A DNA stretch of 64,000 bases from Neoechinorhynchus agilis (lineage: Eukaryota; Acanthocephala), in NCBI GenBank assembly GCA_051530055.1, contig CM121342.1:4154001-4218000 (forward strand). Reading direction: 5' to 3'. This document shows positions 27,424 through 38,534 of this stretch, in pieces. Both the position numbers and the translations under genes were made by a program. Every line of letters starts with the position of its first letter. Position 1 is the first letter of the stretch. Under the pieces are notes generated by a model that did not search any database, was not told the origin of the DNA, and worked only from the letters and a program-made list of their open reading frames with translations.

Positions 27424-28005
27424 CTACCTTGTGTTTTCGGGCGATTCTTTTACGGAATCCGTCGCGTCTTTTTTGGTCACGATCGCGTTTCCTCCGATCG
27501 CGGTTACTTTCAATTGTTCAGCTTCATAGGTCATTGCAATGCTGGTCAATCTGCAGTACTTGTTCATTTCAGCCTTGAGAGTGCATCTTTTCCTCCTTTT
27601 TTCTAGTTTATTCTGTAAACTAGCCATTTTCTTCTCCATCATTTCCTTTGAAGGTAGTTTTTCTAATTGTTTCTCTAACACTTCATATTCCCGTCGGTTA
27701 GCGAGCACTTGTTTCGCCTCCTTTAAATCGTTCTCGAGTAGTTGTCTGTGTCGCCGTTCACCTTCTTCAATTGAACATTGCATTTGTTCGCTCAATTTCT
27801 CGTAGCAATCCTGATCGCGTTCATTGGTCGCCAATACAACCTCACATCGCTCAAAACAAAACTGAATATTTTCCAATAATTGTATCGTTTCCTTCGAAAT
27901 CGGTTTAGCGTCCAACAAATGAGTCATCAAAGTTTGATAGCGTCTATCGTCCGTTCCACTGTCACCTTCAAAAATCAATCGCCGTTCAATCACTTCATCT
28001 TCCAT
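27424..28005 (-). CDS. THOC7: THO complex subunit 7
   Basis: Component of the THO/TREX complex that couples transcription to mRNA export. 193 residues (human 204). The N-terminus EDEVIERRLIFEGDSGTDDRR matches the DEVIRKRLLIDGDG..DDRR of human THOC7; the rest is the expected long coiled coil, with NRREYEVLEKQL matching NRQEYDALAKVI. The start was set at the ATG before EDEV, because 22 extra codons upstream overlap the divergent gene and have no homology. Single exon. The start codon is 8 bp from that of POLR1H on the other strand. Confidence 0.9.
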   Translation of the reverse strand: MEDEVIERRLIFEGDSGTDDRRYQTLMTHLLDAKPISKETIQLLENIQFCFERCEVVLATNERDQDCYEKLSEQMQCSIEEGERRHRQLLENDLKEAKQVLANRREYEVLEKQLEKLPSKEMMEKKMASLQNKLEKRRKRCTLKAEMNKYCRLTSIAMTYEAEQLKVTAIGGNAIVTKKDATDSVKESPENTR

Positions 28006-28013
28006 GTCTAGAA
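28006..28013. promoter_or_regulatory. Eight-base head-to-head spacer with palindromic TCTAGA
   Basis: The palindrome at 28007-28012 reads the same on both strands, so each gene has TCTAG exactly 2 nt before its ATG. This could be a single site serving as trans-splice (or 5' UTR intron) acceptor for THOC7 and POLR1H in opposite directions. Transcription of each gene must start inside the other's coding region. Confidence 0.5.
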
Positions 28014-28313
28014 ATGTCGGTCTGGGAGTTTGATGACAATTTCTGTCGAAAATGCGGAACAATCCTTCCACTTCCTAATTTTAACTGGGACGAGAAACAT
28101 CCAATCAAGTGCGCTCTGTGCCTACATCAAGTCTCTTGGGAAATAATGAAGGCGAGGACTGAAAAACTTGTTCGGACAAGCGTTTTGGACTATGAAAAGG
28201 AAAGATTGTTCGATAAAGGACAACAAAATAAAGGTTTAATGTCCATTTTTAGTCGTAAATTTCGTAAACTAATCGAAAAAAGGAACACATTTCCCTGTCT
28301 TAAGAGATTTTAG
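28014..28313 (+). CDS. POLR1H: RNA polymerase I subunit RPA12, N-terminal zinc ribbon only
   Basis: The frame begins with FCRKCGTILPLPNF and IKCALCLHQVSWE, the first CxxC...CxxC zinc ribbon of POLR1H/RPA12, followed by KLVRTSVLDYEKE, matching the family linker VVKTSVVFHQ. The second zinc ribbon, with its RSADEGQT transcript-cleavage signature, is not in this frame, and I could not find it between 28.3 and 31.0 kb. The last 25 residues (from about LMSIFSRK) have no cysteines. Either the C-terminal exon lies beyond the 28.3-30.5 kb array, is missing from the assembly, or the gene is truncated. A donor after caaaataaag (28235) is possible. Confidence 0.75.
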   Translation: MSVWEFDDNFCRKCGTILPLPNFNWDEKHPIKCALCLHQVSWEIMKARTEKLVRTSVLDYEKERLFDKGQQNKGLMSIFSRKFRKLIEKRNTFPCLKRF

Positions 28314-28339
28314 TGCTTTTTTCTAAGATCTTTTTCATA

Positions 28340-30470
28340 GAATTGAGTAAAGACCGTTTAAAAGTCGAATTTTCTCTGTTAAAAAGGGAGTGCCGGAAAA
28401 TTTCTAGTCCCCGGGCAAGGAAACTTGTTAAAATTGGTTAAAAGTGTTCCGGAAAAAACCGTTTAAAAGTCGATTTTTCTCTGTATAAAAAAGGAGATAC
28501 ACTTTTTCTAGTCCCCGGGCAAGGAAACTTGTTAAAATTGGTTAAAAGTGTTCCGGAAAAACCGTTTAAAAGTCGATTTTTCTCTGTATAGAAAAAGAGA
28601 CGCTGGTTCTAGTTCCCGGGCAAGGAAACTTGTTAAAATTGGTTAAAAGTGTCCGGAAAAAACCGTTTAAAAGTCGATTTTTCTCTGTATAAAAAAGGAG
28701 ATACACTTTTTCTAGTCCCCGGGCAAGGAAACTTGTTAAAATTGGTTAAAAGTGTTCCGGAAAAACCGTTTAAAAGTCGATTTTTCTCTGTATAAAAAAG
28801 GAGATACACTTTTTCTAGTCCCCGGGCAAGGAAACTTGTTAAAATTGGTTAAAAGTGTTCCGGAAAAAACCGTTTAAAAGTCGATTTTTCTCTGTATAAA
28901 AAAGGAGATACACTTTCTAGTCCCGGGCAAGAAACTTGTTAAAATTGGTTAAAAGTGTCCGAAAAAACCGTTTAAAAGTCGATTTTTCTCTGTATAAAAA
29001 AAGATACACTTTCTAGTCCCCGGGCAAGGAAACTTGTTAAAATTGGTTAAAAGTGTTCCGGAAAAACCGTTTAAAAGTCGATTTTTCTCTGTATAGAAAA
29101 AGAGACGCTGGTTCTAGTCCCCGGGCAAGGAAACTTGTTAAAATTGGTTAAAAGTGTTCCGGAAAAACCGTTTAAAAGTCGATTTTTCTCTGTATAAAAA
29201 AAGATACACTGGTTCTAGTTCCCGGGCAAGGAAACTTGTTAAAATTGGTTAAAAGTGTTCGGAAAAAACCGTTTAAAAGTCGATTTTTCTCTGTATAAAA
29301 AAGGAGATACACTTTTTCTAGTCCCCGGGCAAGGAAACTTCTTAAAATTGGTTAAAAGTGTTCCGGAAAAACCGTTTAAAAGTCGATTTTTCTCTGTATA
29401 AAAGTAACTTTCTAGTCCGGGCAAGAAACTTAAAATTGTAAAAAATTTAAAAGTCATTTTCTCTGTATAAAAAAGAGACACTTTCTAGTCCCGGGCAAGA
29501 AACTTGTTAAAATTGTTTATTTCATAAAAAAATATAAAATCCGGAAAAACCGTTTAAAAGTCGATTTTTCTCTGTATAAAAAAGGAGATACACTTTTTCT
29601 AGTCCCCGGGCAAGGAAACTTGTTAAAAGTGTCCGAAAAACCGTTTAAAAGTCATTTTTCTCTTATAATAGTCTAAAATTGGTTAAAAGTGTCCGGAAAA
29701 ACCGTTTAAAGTCGATTTTTCTCTGATAAAAAAAGATACACTTTTAGTCCCAAGGAAATTTTAAAATAAAGTGTCGGAAAAACCGTTTAAGTCGATTTTT
29801 CTCTGTATAAAAAAAGATACACTTTTTAGTCCGGGCAAGGAAACTTGTTAAAATTGGTTAAAAGTGTTCGGAAAAAACCGTTTAAAAGTCGATTTTTCTC
29901 TGTATAAAAAAGGAGATACACTTTTTCTAGTCCCCGGGCAAGGAAACTTGTTAAAATTGGTTAAAAGTGTTCCGGAAAAACCGTTTAAAAGTCGATTTTT
30001 CTCTGTATAAAAAAAGATACACTTTTTCTAGTCCCCGGGCAAGGAAACTTGTTAAAATTGGTTAAAAGTGTTCCGAAAAAACCGTTTAAAAGTCGATTTT
30101 TCTCTGTATAAAAAAAGATACACTTTCTAGTCCGGGCAAGAAACTTGTTAAAAGTGTGTCGGAAAAACCGTTTAAAAGTCGATTTTTCTCTGTATAAAAA
30201 AGGAGATACACTTTTTCTAGTCCCCGGGCAAGGAAACTTGTTAAAATTGGTTAAAAGTGTGCCGGAAAAACCGTTTAAAAGTCGATTTATAAAGGAGATA
30301 CACTTTTTCTAGTCCCCGGGCAAGGAAACTTGTTAAAATTGGTTAAAAGTGTTCCGGAAAAAACCGTTTAAAAGTCGATTTTTCTCTGTATAAAAAAGGA
30401 GATACACTTTTTCTAGTCCCCGGGCAAGGAAACTTGTTAAAATTGGTTAAAAGTGTTCCGGAAAGAAGTT
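28340..30470 (+). repeat. Tandem array, about 105 bp unit, about 20 copies
   Basis: Core: accgtttaaaagtcgatttt, tctctgtataaaaaaggaga, ctagtccccgggcaaggaaa and cttgttaaaattggttaaaa. The central part (29395-29830) is ragged with many short deletions while the flanks are regular, which may reflect poor consensus sequence. Region 30470-31004 contains no gene I can support. Confidence 0.94.
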
Positions 30471-31004
30471 TTACTCCCCGTTTAATACTCTTTTTTTAAG
30501 GTCGCTTAGTATCAATATCAAAATTTATTCGATCTCATTAAAGTCCCGCTCATTACTTCAAATCCCCTCAAGGTTTAGGGTAATTTCTTTAAAAGATGCA
30601 ATGAATTCCATCTAAATTGAAAGTTATCGATGATACCGCTTTGGGGAATTAGCGAAACAAAAGATAATTAACAACTTTATAATTGTGGTATGCTAAGAAT
30701 ATCTCTTCAGTTTAGTTGTTTATAAAAGCCATTAATAATGCCATGGGCGAACAATTTTTTCCTTAATGGCTCTCAGAAGACATATTTTAGAGAGCTCTAG
30801 TCGCTTACTGATTTTTTTTAATAAAAAATATCACCTTGATTTCCAAATCTTAGTTTTATGTGGTGGCACTGATTTGTTTCTCCTTTTCCAAACGAAATGG
30901 CTCCGTTTGTTAGTTTAAAAAACACTTTTACCAATGAACTTTATTCAAAGGTTTTTTTCTTCAAATAAGCGTTCAGCACTCTTTTGATCAATGTGTTTAA
31001 GTTG

Positions 31005-31467
31005 TTACTTTGGTAAGGACGAATTGGAAGATCGAATGTTGTGCATACATGAGAGATGTTTCTGAAATTCTAGTTGATTATTTCGCCAGTAAAAAATGAG
31101 CATTTACCTTAATATAATACTTGTTACACAAGCACTTGCCACATATCAGACACTTGACTCTTTTTTTCCTTTGACTATCATCATCGCTTTTGCTGATGGA
31201 CTCCCATAATCCCGTCTCAGGTTGTTGTTGTAAACTCGCCATTTGGATATTATTCATAGAATTATATCCACAATTTGGTCTTAGTGAAGATTCCACCATT
31301 GGACAATTAACGACAATGTCCGGTGATGCATCCAGATTATATATACCAAAGTGCCTCATCATTGAACACAGCGATCCACATTGATGGTTCATTGTGGTTG
31401 GTTGTTCATTTTGTGAGACGGCGTCTTCAGTCCCTGAGACCTTACGAAATTCCCTTTTTACGGGCAC
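31005..31467 (-). CDS. Small C2H2 zinc-finger protein, two exons
   Basis: Exons 31467-31108 and 31061-31005 give 138 residues. The 46-nt intron is canonical (gtaaatgctc...atttcag). Splicing completes a single finger split across the junction: CLICGKCLCNKYYIK plus KHLSCMH, which is Cys-x2-Cys-x12-His-x4-His. The N-terminal 100 residues are low in structure (Asn, Ser, Gln-rich, with MASLQQQPE). A polyadenylation signal AATAAA lies about 60 nt past the stop on the minus strand. It may be a DNA- or RNA-binding protein; no specific family recognised. Confidence 0.7.
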
Positions 31468-32079
31468 AAACCGCTTAAAAGATCACGATCTCTTCTCGCG
31501 GTCAAGAACATTTGCCTTGGAAAGAGAGATTGATCCAGCTCGTACGCGGGTGCTTCTGCTCCATATCGACTGGCTTCTGGTATGGAAAGAAGAAAAACAC
31601 ACACAAACGATCCTAGTAAAACCGAGTTTCAAACGTTTGACGGATACCGGGTCCCATGATAAGGACCACAAAATGCTTACACTATTTAAAATGGGTTTGT
31701 CTCGCTGGTAGAGTCAAAGTCACTGGAAGCTTGTGTCTGTATGGCTGTGTTTGTGTGGGATGACTACGTGTGCCGCTCCTACTCAAGGCCTTCAACATAT
31801 CAGCTTCGGTTGACGCTAACCGGAAAACATTATGCACCACATTCACGTTTAAAATCGAATCTGTCTTGCCAGATTGGCAGTCAAGTCGGAAAACCAAACA
31901 GTAGTGATAAAAGAAGACAGGTATGGTAAGGACTGGATGAAATGATCTTTATTAAAGGTTTCTCTAATGGTCTTACCGAGACGTGACTATACGGCACAAT
32001 CTGTACTTATTATCGGATTTAAGAAATTATAAAGAAACATTTAGAGTGAAGTCAGAAAATGTTCGTCCCTAGTGAAAAA

Positions 32080-32860
32080 CGGCTCGGCAAATGGAGAATC
32101 GAGAGAGATGTGTCCAGCTTGTGGAAAACATCTCCGTGGACATCCAAGCCATCGATATGGATCATTCAGCTGCCGTGTTGGTGTTATGGTCGAAAGGACG
32201 GATGCAGCGTTAATAACGTTGAAAACGCCAGACTTATGTTTTGTTGGAGGAATGCCCTCGGCTCGTCTCACTGAACGACCCGAGTATCTCGACGCCAAAT
32301 GGAACAAAATAATGATTTCGACCCAGATCGTTTCCTCAGCGGCGGTCGCTGCTCCTCCTCCTCCTCCGGTTTGATAGTGATGTTGCTGGCTGCGAATGGC
32401 GTCCCAGCAAAGGCATTTGCTTCCCTTGGCCACGGGAATACTGTGACATCGTCACCGAGTCAGCAAAGAATTATTAAGCTCTGAGCATTGCGTTCACTTC
32501 GGCGTGTCGTGAGTACCGTCCGCCGGATTGCCGACAAACGGTTCCCGTAGCATCCCGATGATTCCACGGTCGCTCCGCAACGCCATCGACTTTATGTCCA
32601 CATATCGGTATTCCTAGTCTTGAGGACACTCCAATCCTTACTGCCATCCAATTGCATGCCGGAGGAATTCTCCTGCGTCGGATTGTCAATGATTCGTCGC
32701 TTCAACAATCGTTTGACCAGTTTTTGCGTCGCGGCGCTAAACGACTACGCCGGATTATGGCCCAAAAAGTGCCAATATCAAATTTGTCTCAGAAGTCACG
32801 GATCCGATCCAAACACTTCAAAGAATCTTTGGCGTGTTAGATCACATCTCGCGTAGATTT
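32080..32860 (-). mobile_element. Decayed LINE fragment with restriction-like endonuclease C-terminus (copy A)
   Basis: Minus-strand translation in broken frames shows RIGVSSRLGIPICG, then GRYSRHAEVNAML, then a FVPFGVEILGSFSETSR segment in another frame. These are successive landmarks of the C-terminus of reverse-transcriptase proteins seen in many invertebrate genomes (zinc-knuckle-like region, then a PD-(D/E)XK-type endonuclease, as in R2-superclade LINEs). The same landmarks occur in copy B at 39 kb. There are at least two frame changes. The RT core is not visible. Region 32870-33420 shows nothing further that I can support. Confidence 0.7.
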
Positions 32861-33426
32861 CGAGCAAATCTATGTTGGGACATTGTTTTAAATTAGTTTC
32901 AAATGATTATTCGAGTTTGGTCCTAAAATTCCTACTTAATTCGACAAATACACGAAACGTTGTTGTATTCGAAGAGGTACCAAAAAAATCGATAATCGAC
33001 TTTGTGAATTGCAGCGTAGGGCTCGCTTAGTACTTTGACGGAGGAAGACCGCTTGGGAATACCGAGTGTTGCCGGCTTTTTTACATTTTTGGAACGTATG
33101 GAGCGCTCGGCACTCTGCTCCAGGATCTCTCGAAGAAATTGAGAACCGGAGACTCAAGAGCAGGCGTATTCCTTCGACAAAATATCTCCCTCGCAGTCAT
33201 TTCAACTTTTTTTGGCGAAATTTTAAGCCTTCGCGTAGGCCTTTATGCCGTTCGAAAAAATCGTAAACCTGATGGAATATGGGCAAATGTAGGGAGTTAT
33301 ACTACCGAATGATTCCAAACCTTTCCACAGAAACATTCGGCCTTCTGACTCCCATTTTGTTTTTGTTCATTAGCGAGACGGACTAGATGAACACAAAATC
33401 AATGCGCCCGATCTAATCGTGTTTTT

Positions 33427-34464
33427 TTATGAAAAGATTTCATAAACAACAATTTTGCCATCATCATAGCCGGCATAAAGGAAGTTTCCGTTTGGAGACC
33501 AAGCGACACTGGTGCATTCTGCTTTATAGTTCGTATTTTCATCGACAAAGCTCGGTTTGATATCATCGACGACTTGTACTTTTTGGTTAAGATCATATAT
33601 ACGTACGACTGGACCGGCTGCGGAACTAAGCCAGAATCGTTTAGGAGAGAATGCAAGAGCATTAACTGTATCCAAACCATGATAAACGTTTCCACATTTG
33701 TTTTCATTAACTTCCCAAATGATGGATTTCCCGTCTCGTCCACCAGAAGCACATAAAGATCCATCCGGCGAAACAGCGACTGCATTAATGTATCCAGTAT
33801 GACCGTAATGTGTAGCTCTAAGCTTACAATTCTTTAGATTCCATACTTTAACCGTTTTGTCCCAACTACCACTGACCACAAGTGGGTTATTTTGATCAGG
33901 TGAGAAACGAACACTACTAATCCAATCAGTACAATCTTCAGACATTGTGTATTTGCATTGACCGAGAGTATTCCAAAGTTTAATGGTCTTATCACGACTT
34001 CCACTGACTATTTGACGGTTATCTCCGGAAAATGAGACTGAAAGGACGTCGCCTTCATGACCGAGAAAGCGTCGAGTACAAGTAGCCGAACGAATATCCC
34101 AAAGACGAAGGGATTTATCGAGCGAACCAGAAAGAGCGAATGTTCCATCGGATGAAAAAACCACGTCAGTCACGGACTGACCATGACCACGGAGACTCTT
34201 ATGTGCAACCGCGAACCGAAACGGATCATTTGCCGTGATTCGCCATATCATTATAGTACGATCACGTGAACTACTCAACAAAATCTCGTCATTGGCTGGA
34301 GTTGTAGCCAATTGGGTTACGCGCTTTTTATGACCTTCAAGAACACCAACTCTTCGAAAATAAAATCCAGACCGATTAGAAAAACTTGCAGCCGGCACGG
34401 GTGGAGCTCCAAGAGTAGACTGCTGCTGCTGCTGTTGTACATATCCATGAATCATAGAACTCAT
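33427..34464 (-). CDS. RACK1: RACK1 ribosomal scaffold, WD40 propeller
   Basis: Seven WD40 repeats in 345 residues (human 317). GHKKRVTQLATTP, SSSRDRTIMIW, SGSLDKSLRLWDI, GHEGDVLSVSFS, SGSRDKTIKLWNT, SGSWDKTVKVWNL and ASGGRDG are diagnostic of RACK1, which binds the 40S head near the mRNA exit and docks signalling kinases. An N-terminal extension of about 28 residues contains a polyglutamine stretch and is unusual for the family; translation could start further in, but no later ATG precedes the first repeat. Intronless. The upstream flank (34465-34790) contains attacgtcac, a CRE-like half site, and nothing else I can support. Confidence 0.97.
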   Translation of the reverse strand: MSSMIHGYVQQQQQQSTLGAPPVPAASFSNRSGFYFRRVGVLEGHKKRVTQLATTPANDEILLSSSRDRTIMIWRITANDPFRFAVAHKSLRGHGQSVTDVVFSSDGTFALSGSLDKSLRLWDIRSATCTRRFLGHEGDVLSVSFSGDNRQIVSGSRDKTIKLWNTLGQCKYTMSEDCTDWISSVRFSPDQNNPLVVSGSWDKTVKVWNLKNCKLRATHYGHTGYINAVAVSPDGSLCASGGRDGKSIIWEVNENKCGNVYHGLDTVNALAFSPKRFWLSSAAGPVVRIYDLNQKVQVVDDIKPSFVDENTNYKAECTSVAWSPNGNFLYAGYDDGKIVVYEIFS

Positions 34465-34789
34465 TTAAGGAGAATAGAAAAAAAAGTGTCGACACGATTC
34501 GGCAAACACCATGCCGTGCACGAAAGAATCGAGTCGACCTATGACGATCATTACGTCACACACAAAAGATTATCGAATCACCTGATAATGAGCGTGATTT
34601 TCGTTAGCGAAATATTTCAAAAGAAAAAGATCAATCGCTTTTCTCAAGTAATCTGCTTGCTTATTTCGTGTCTTCCTGCGCTAAATCTGTGTAGTCGCGA
34701 CCACTGAGCCGAGAGCGATGACTCGTCTTCGTGGACGGTGGCGATTGTTTAAACATTTTTTATGTGTCTAAATGATTCAGAGTACATTG

Positions 34790-36905
34790 AGTACTGATGT
34801 TTCACCCGGAATTATAGATTTTCTTTTTATAAAGCACAAAACGTGAAGACTTGATGTGTTTTTGATTAATATAATTGATTTTCGAAGCCGAATGATCAAG
34901 TTTTGTTTAAAAAAAACGGACAAATTGTCTGTTTTATTGGTATAAAGAAGAAAATCTTTATTTCCGAGGGAACTCGCCTTCTTTTTTAGCTCAGGAATTG
35001 TTAAATAACACACAAAAGTAGCCGGAAATAAAGATTTTCTTTTTATAAAGCACAAAACGTGAAGATTTAATGTGTTTTTGATTAATATAATTGATTTTCG
35101 AAGCCGAATGATCAAGTTTTGTTTAAAAAAACGGACAAATTGTCTGTTTTATTGGTATAAAGAAGAAAATCTTTATTTCCAAGACGACTCGCCTTCTTTT
35201 TTAGCTCAGGAATTGTTAAATAACACACAAAAGTAGCCGGAAATAAAGATTTTCTTTTTATAAAGCACAAAACGTGAAGATTTAATGTGTTTTTGATTAA
35301 TATAATTGATTTTCGAAGCCGAATGATCAAGTTTTGTTTAAAAAAACGGACAAATTGTCTGTTTTATTGGTATAAAGAAGAAAATCTTTATTTCCAAGAC
35401 GACTCGCCTTCTTTTTTAGCTCAGGAATTGTTAAATAACACACAAAAGTAGCCGGAAATAAAGATTTTCTTTTTATAAAGCACAAAACGTGAAGATTTAA
35501 TGTGTTTTTGATTAATATAATTGATTTTCGAAGCCGAATGATCAAGTTTTGTTTAAAAAAAACGGACAAATTGTCTGTTTTATTGGTATAAAGAAGAAAA
35601 TCTTTATTTCCAAGACGACTCGCCTTCTTTTTTAGCTCAGGAATTGTTAAATAACACACAAAAGTAGCCGGAAATAAAGATTTTCTTTTTATAAAGCACA
35701 AAACGTGAAGATTTAATGTGTTTTTGATTAATATAATTGATTTTCGAAGCCAAATGATCAAGTTTTGTTTAAAAAAACGGACAAATTGTCTGTTTTATTG
35801 GTATAAAGAAGAAAATCTTTATTTCCAAGACGACTCGCCTTCTTTTTTAGCTCAGGAATTGTTAAATAACACACAAAAGTAGCCGGAAATAAAGATTTTC
35901 TTTTTATAAAGCACAAAACGTGAAGATTTAATGTGTTTTTGATTAATATAATTGATTTTCGAAGCCGAATGATCAAGTTTTGTTTAAAAAAACGGACAAA
36001 TTGTCTGTTTTATTGGTATAAAGAAGAAAATCTTTATTTCCAAGACGACTCGCCTTCTTTTTTAGCTCAGGAATTGTTAAATAACACACAAAAGTAGCCG
36101 GAAATAAAGATTTTCTTTATAAAGCACAAAACGTGAAGATTTAATGTTTTGATTAATATAATTGATTTAGCCGAATGATCAAGTTTTGTTTAAAAAAACG
36201 GACAAATTGTCTGTTTTATTGGTATAAAGAAGAAAATCTTTATTTCCAAGACGACTCGCCTTCTTTTTTAGCTCAGGAATTGTTAAATAACACACAAAAG
36301 TAGCCGGAAATAAAGATTTTCTTTTTATAAAGCACAAACGTGAAGATTTAATGTGTTTTTGATTAATATAATTGATTTTCGAAGCCAAATGATCAAGTTT
36401 TGTTTAAAAAAAACGGACAAATTGTCTGTTTTATTGGTATAAAGAAGAAAATCTTTATTTCCAAGACGACTCGCCTTCTTTTTTAGCTCAGGAATTGTTA
36501 AATAACACACAAAAGTAGCCGGAAATAAAGATTTTCTTTTTATAAAGCACAAAACGTGAAGATTTAATGTGTTTTTGATTAATATAATTGATTTTCGAAG
36601 CCAAATGATCAAGTTTTGTTAAAAAAAGACAAATTGTCTGTTTTATTGGTATAAAGAAGAAAATCTTTATTTCCAAGACGACTCGCCTTCTTTTTTAGCT
36701 CAGGAATTGTTAAATAACACACAAAAGTAGCCGGAAATAAAGATTTTCTTTTTATAAAGCACAAAACGTGAAGATTTAATGTGTTTTTGATTAATATAAT
36801 TGATTTTCGAAGCTGAATGATCAAGTTTTGTTTAAAAAAACGGACAAATTGTCTGTTTTATTGGTATAAAGAAGAAAATCTTTATTTCCGAGGGAACTCG
36901 CCTTC
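34790..36905 (-). repeat. Tandem array, about 216 bp unit, ten copies
   Basis: Units share attttctttttataaagcac, gaagatttaatgtgtttttg, cggacaaattgtctgtttta and actcgccttcttttttagct. The unit is a multiple of three in most copies, so an open frame runs on the minus strand through up to two units (144 codons); it contains no conserved domain and I treat it as a repeat by-product. The first and last units share the variant ccgagggaactcgccttc, the inner ones ccaagacgactcgcc. Region 36905-37236 is FAHD1 upstream sequence. Confidence 0.95.
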
Positions 36906-37236
36906 ACAATGATGACGATAGTTGCAGAATTGGACGAAAAGGAGGAATTTGCGAACGAAAACGGGAATTTTCTACATTTTTTCGCCTCAAATCTCTTGGA
37001 CTTCTTTTTTTAAAAAGAATTATACGTTTGCTCGTATTTGAACCGCAATTTTACCACCAAAATGCAACGAGATCCTTTTTTTTGTGATATTCTCCGGTTC
37101 TAATCGATACGTCAGAAGAAGACTCACGAATGAGCGTGTCTTTTTGTGTGTGTTCCCCTTTTTTATCGTATTCTTTATAGAATTAATCCTCCGTCTTTAT
37201 TCTGTTCCTATTTTAGTGCGGCCTTCCGCTCCGATA

Positions 37237-38003
37237 ATGACCACGCTTCGTCAAATGGGATTTGACGCTTCCAAGTGCTCCAAAGTCATTGGGGCCGCAT
37301 TGAACTATCGGTGAGCTCAATAATTCTACAACTCAAAACCGAGTTTCTATTTAGTGTGAAACCAACGGACCCTGCTCCGAAGGAACCAGTGTTTTTCCTC
37401 AAAGCACCATCATCTCTTGTCCGAGAAGGGAATTCAGTTGTGGTAGTTTTGTATTAAAAATAAGCTTCACAAACTTGCATTTCTCTCTCTTAGATTCCTA
37501 AAATATGGTCAGTAATTCACACTGAAGTCGAATTAGGAGTCGTTATTGGGAAACAGGCCAAGAACATTGAGGCTGCTCGGGCCTTGGATTACGTGGCGGG
37601 CTATGTACTAACGTTGGACCTAGCAAATATGGATTGGCAAGCTCAACTCAAAAACAAAGGTTTTCCTTGGGCAATGGCGAAATCATTTGATACTGGCACT
37701 CCATACAGTCGTCTTTTTATTCCCAAAAATGAATTGGACATAAACCGAGCTAATATCTTGTTGCAACTTGATGTCAACGGTAGTCGAAAACACTACGGTC
37801 CTCTTAAAGGACTGATATTCAGTATTGAAGAACAAATCGAGTATTTGACCAAAATTATGACTCTTGAACCAAATGATCTTATTTTATCTGGCACACCACC
37901 GGGTGTGACGGCCATTAAACATGGTGACAGTTTAGAGGCAAAGCTTATTTCGGACGAAAAGACCTTAATTTGTATGAAGTTTCAAGTCGAAAACGAAAAG
38001 TAA
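37237..38003 (+). CDS. FAHD1: Acylpyruvase / oxaloacetate decarboxylase
   Basis: Mitochondrial fumarylacetoacetate-hydrolase-domain enzyme that cleaves acylpyruvates and decarboxylates oxaloacetate. Exons 37237-37310, 37355-37442 and 37494-38003 give 223 residues, the family length. IHTEVELGVVIGK supplies the metal-binding Glu pair, YVLTLDLANMD the metal-binding Asp, and FPWAMAKSFDTGTP, MIFSI-like LIFSIEEQIEYL and ILSGTPPGV are family signatures. Both introns are GT-AG (44 and 51 nt). An acceptor-like cctattttag lies 20 nt before the ATG. Confidence 0.93.
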
Positions 38004-38179
38004 ACTATTGAACTTTTTGTCATTTAATGCTTTCAATTTATTCACTTTTTTAACTAACACTTAATGGCTGGAATATATGTCGCTTTAATTGAGCGCAAAG
38101 TCCAAAAGTAGCTCTCAGTATGGAAAATATAAACCATTTTTGATAGATATTTTTGTGATGAAATGGTCGGGATTTCAGC

Positions 38180-38500
38180 TTTTGTTAGGTCAACTGGTTC
38201 GAATCCGTTACCACCAATGACCCATAACCAAAGGGGACGAAATACCTCGTCGAAAAGAGGATACTCACTGATGAGTCCCTCCTCTTCGGGAGGTATCTGA
38301 GCATCCGGACGGGAATGTAAAAACTCATAACCGTATGCATCAGAGTCTAAGTGATTCAATCACTTCTCTGATGCAGAGGATCTGTGGGCTGTGTACCCAA
38401 AGGAAAATGATCAGCCGTACGATAAAAGGCCGCACATTGATACTTAATAAAAGCTAATGGCTGATCAGTCTTCAAAAAAATTGAAAAAATTACACGGCCT
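38180..38500 (+). mobile_element. tRNA-derived SINE, 5' part shortened
   Basis: Contains the B box ggttcgaatccgttaccacc (38194), the aaaggggacgaaatacctcg segment and the ACTCA-ctga-TGAGT hairpin, then a 3' region with gtgtacccaaaggaaaa and aataaaagctaatggctgat, shared with the TIR element at 10.1-10.6 kb. An A box is not clear. It follows the FAHD1 3' end by about 180 bp. Confidence 0.7.
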
Positions 38501-38534
38501 TGAATTAACAAGTCAAAACTGGCTGAGTTTGTAC

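Noticed and set aside
34790-36824. Minus-strand open frames repeating MIIRLRKSIILIKNTL as a repeat protein.
   Set aside because: The frame exists because the unit length is near a multiple of three; there is no domain, and frame is lost wherever a single base is missing.
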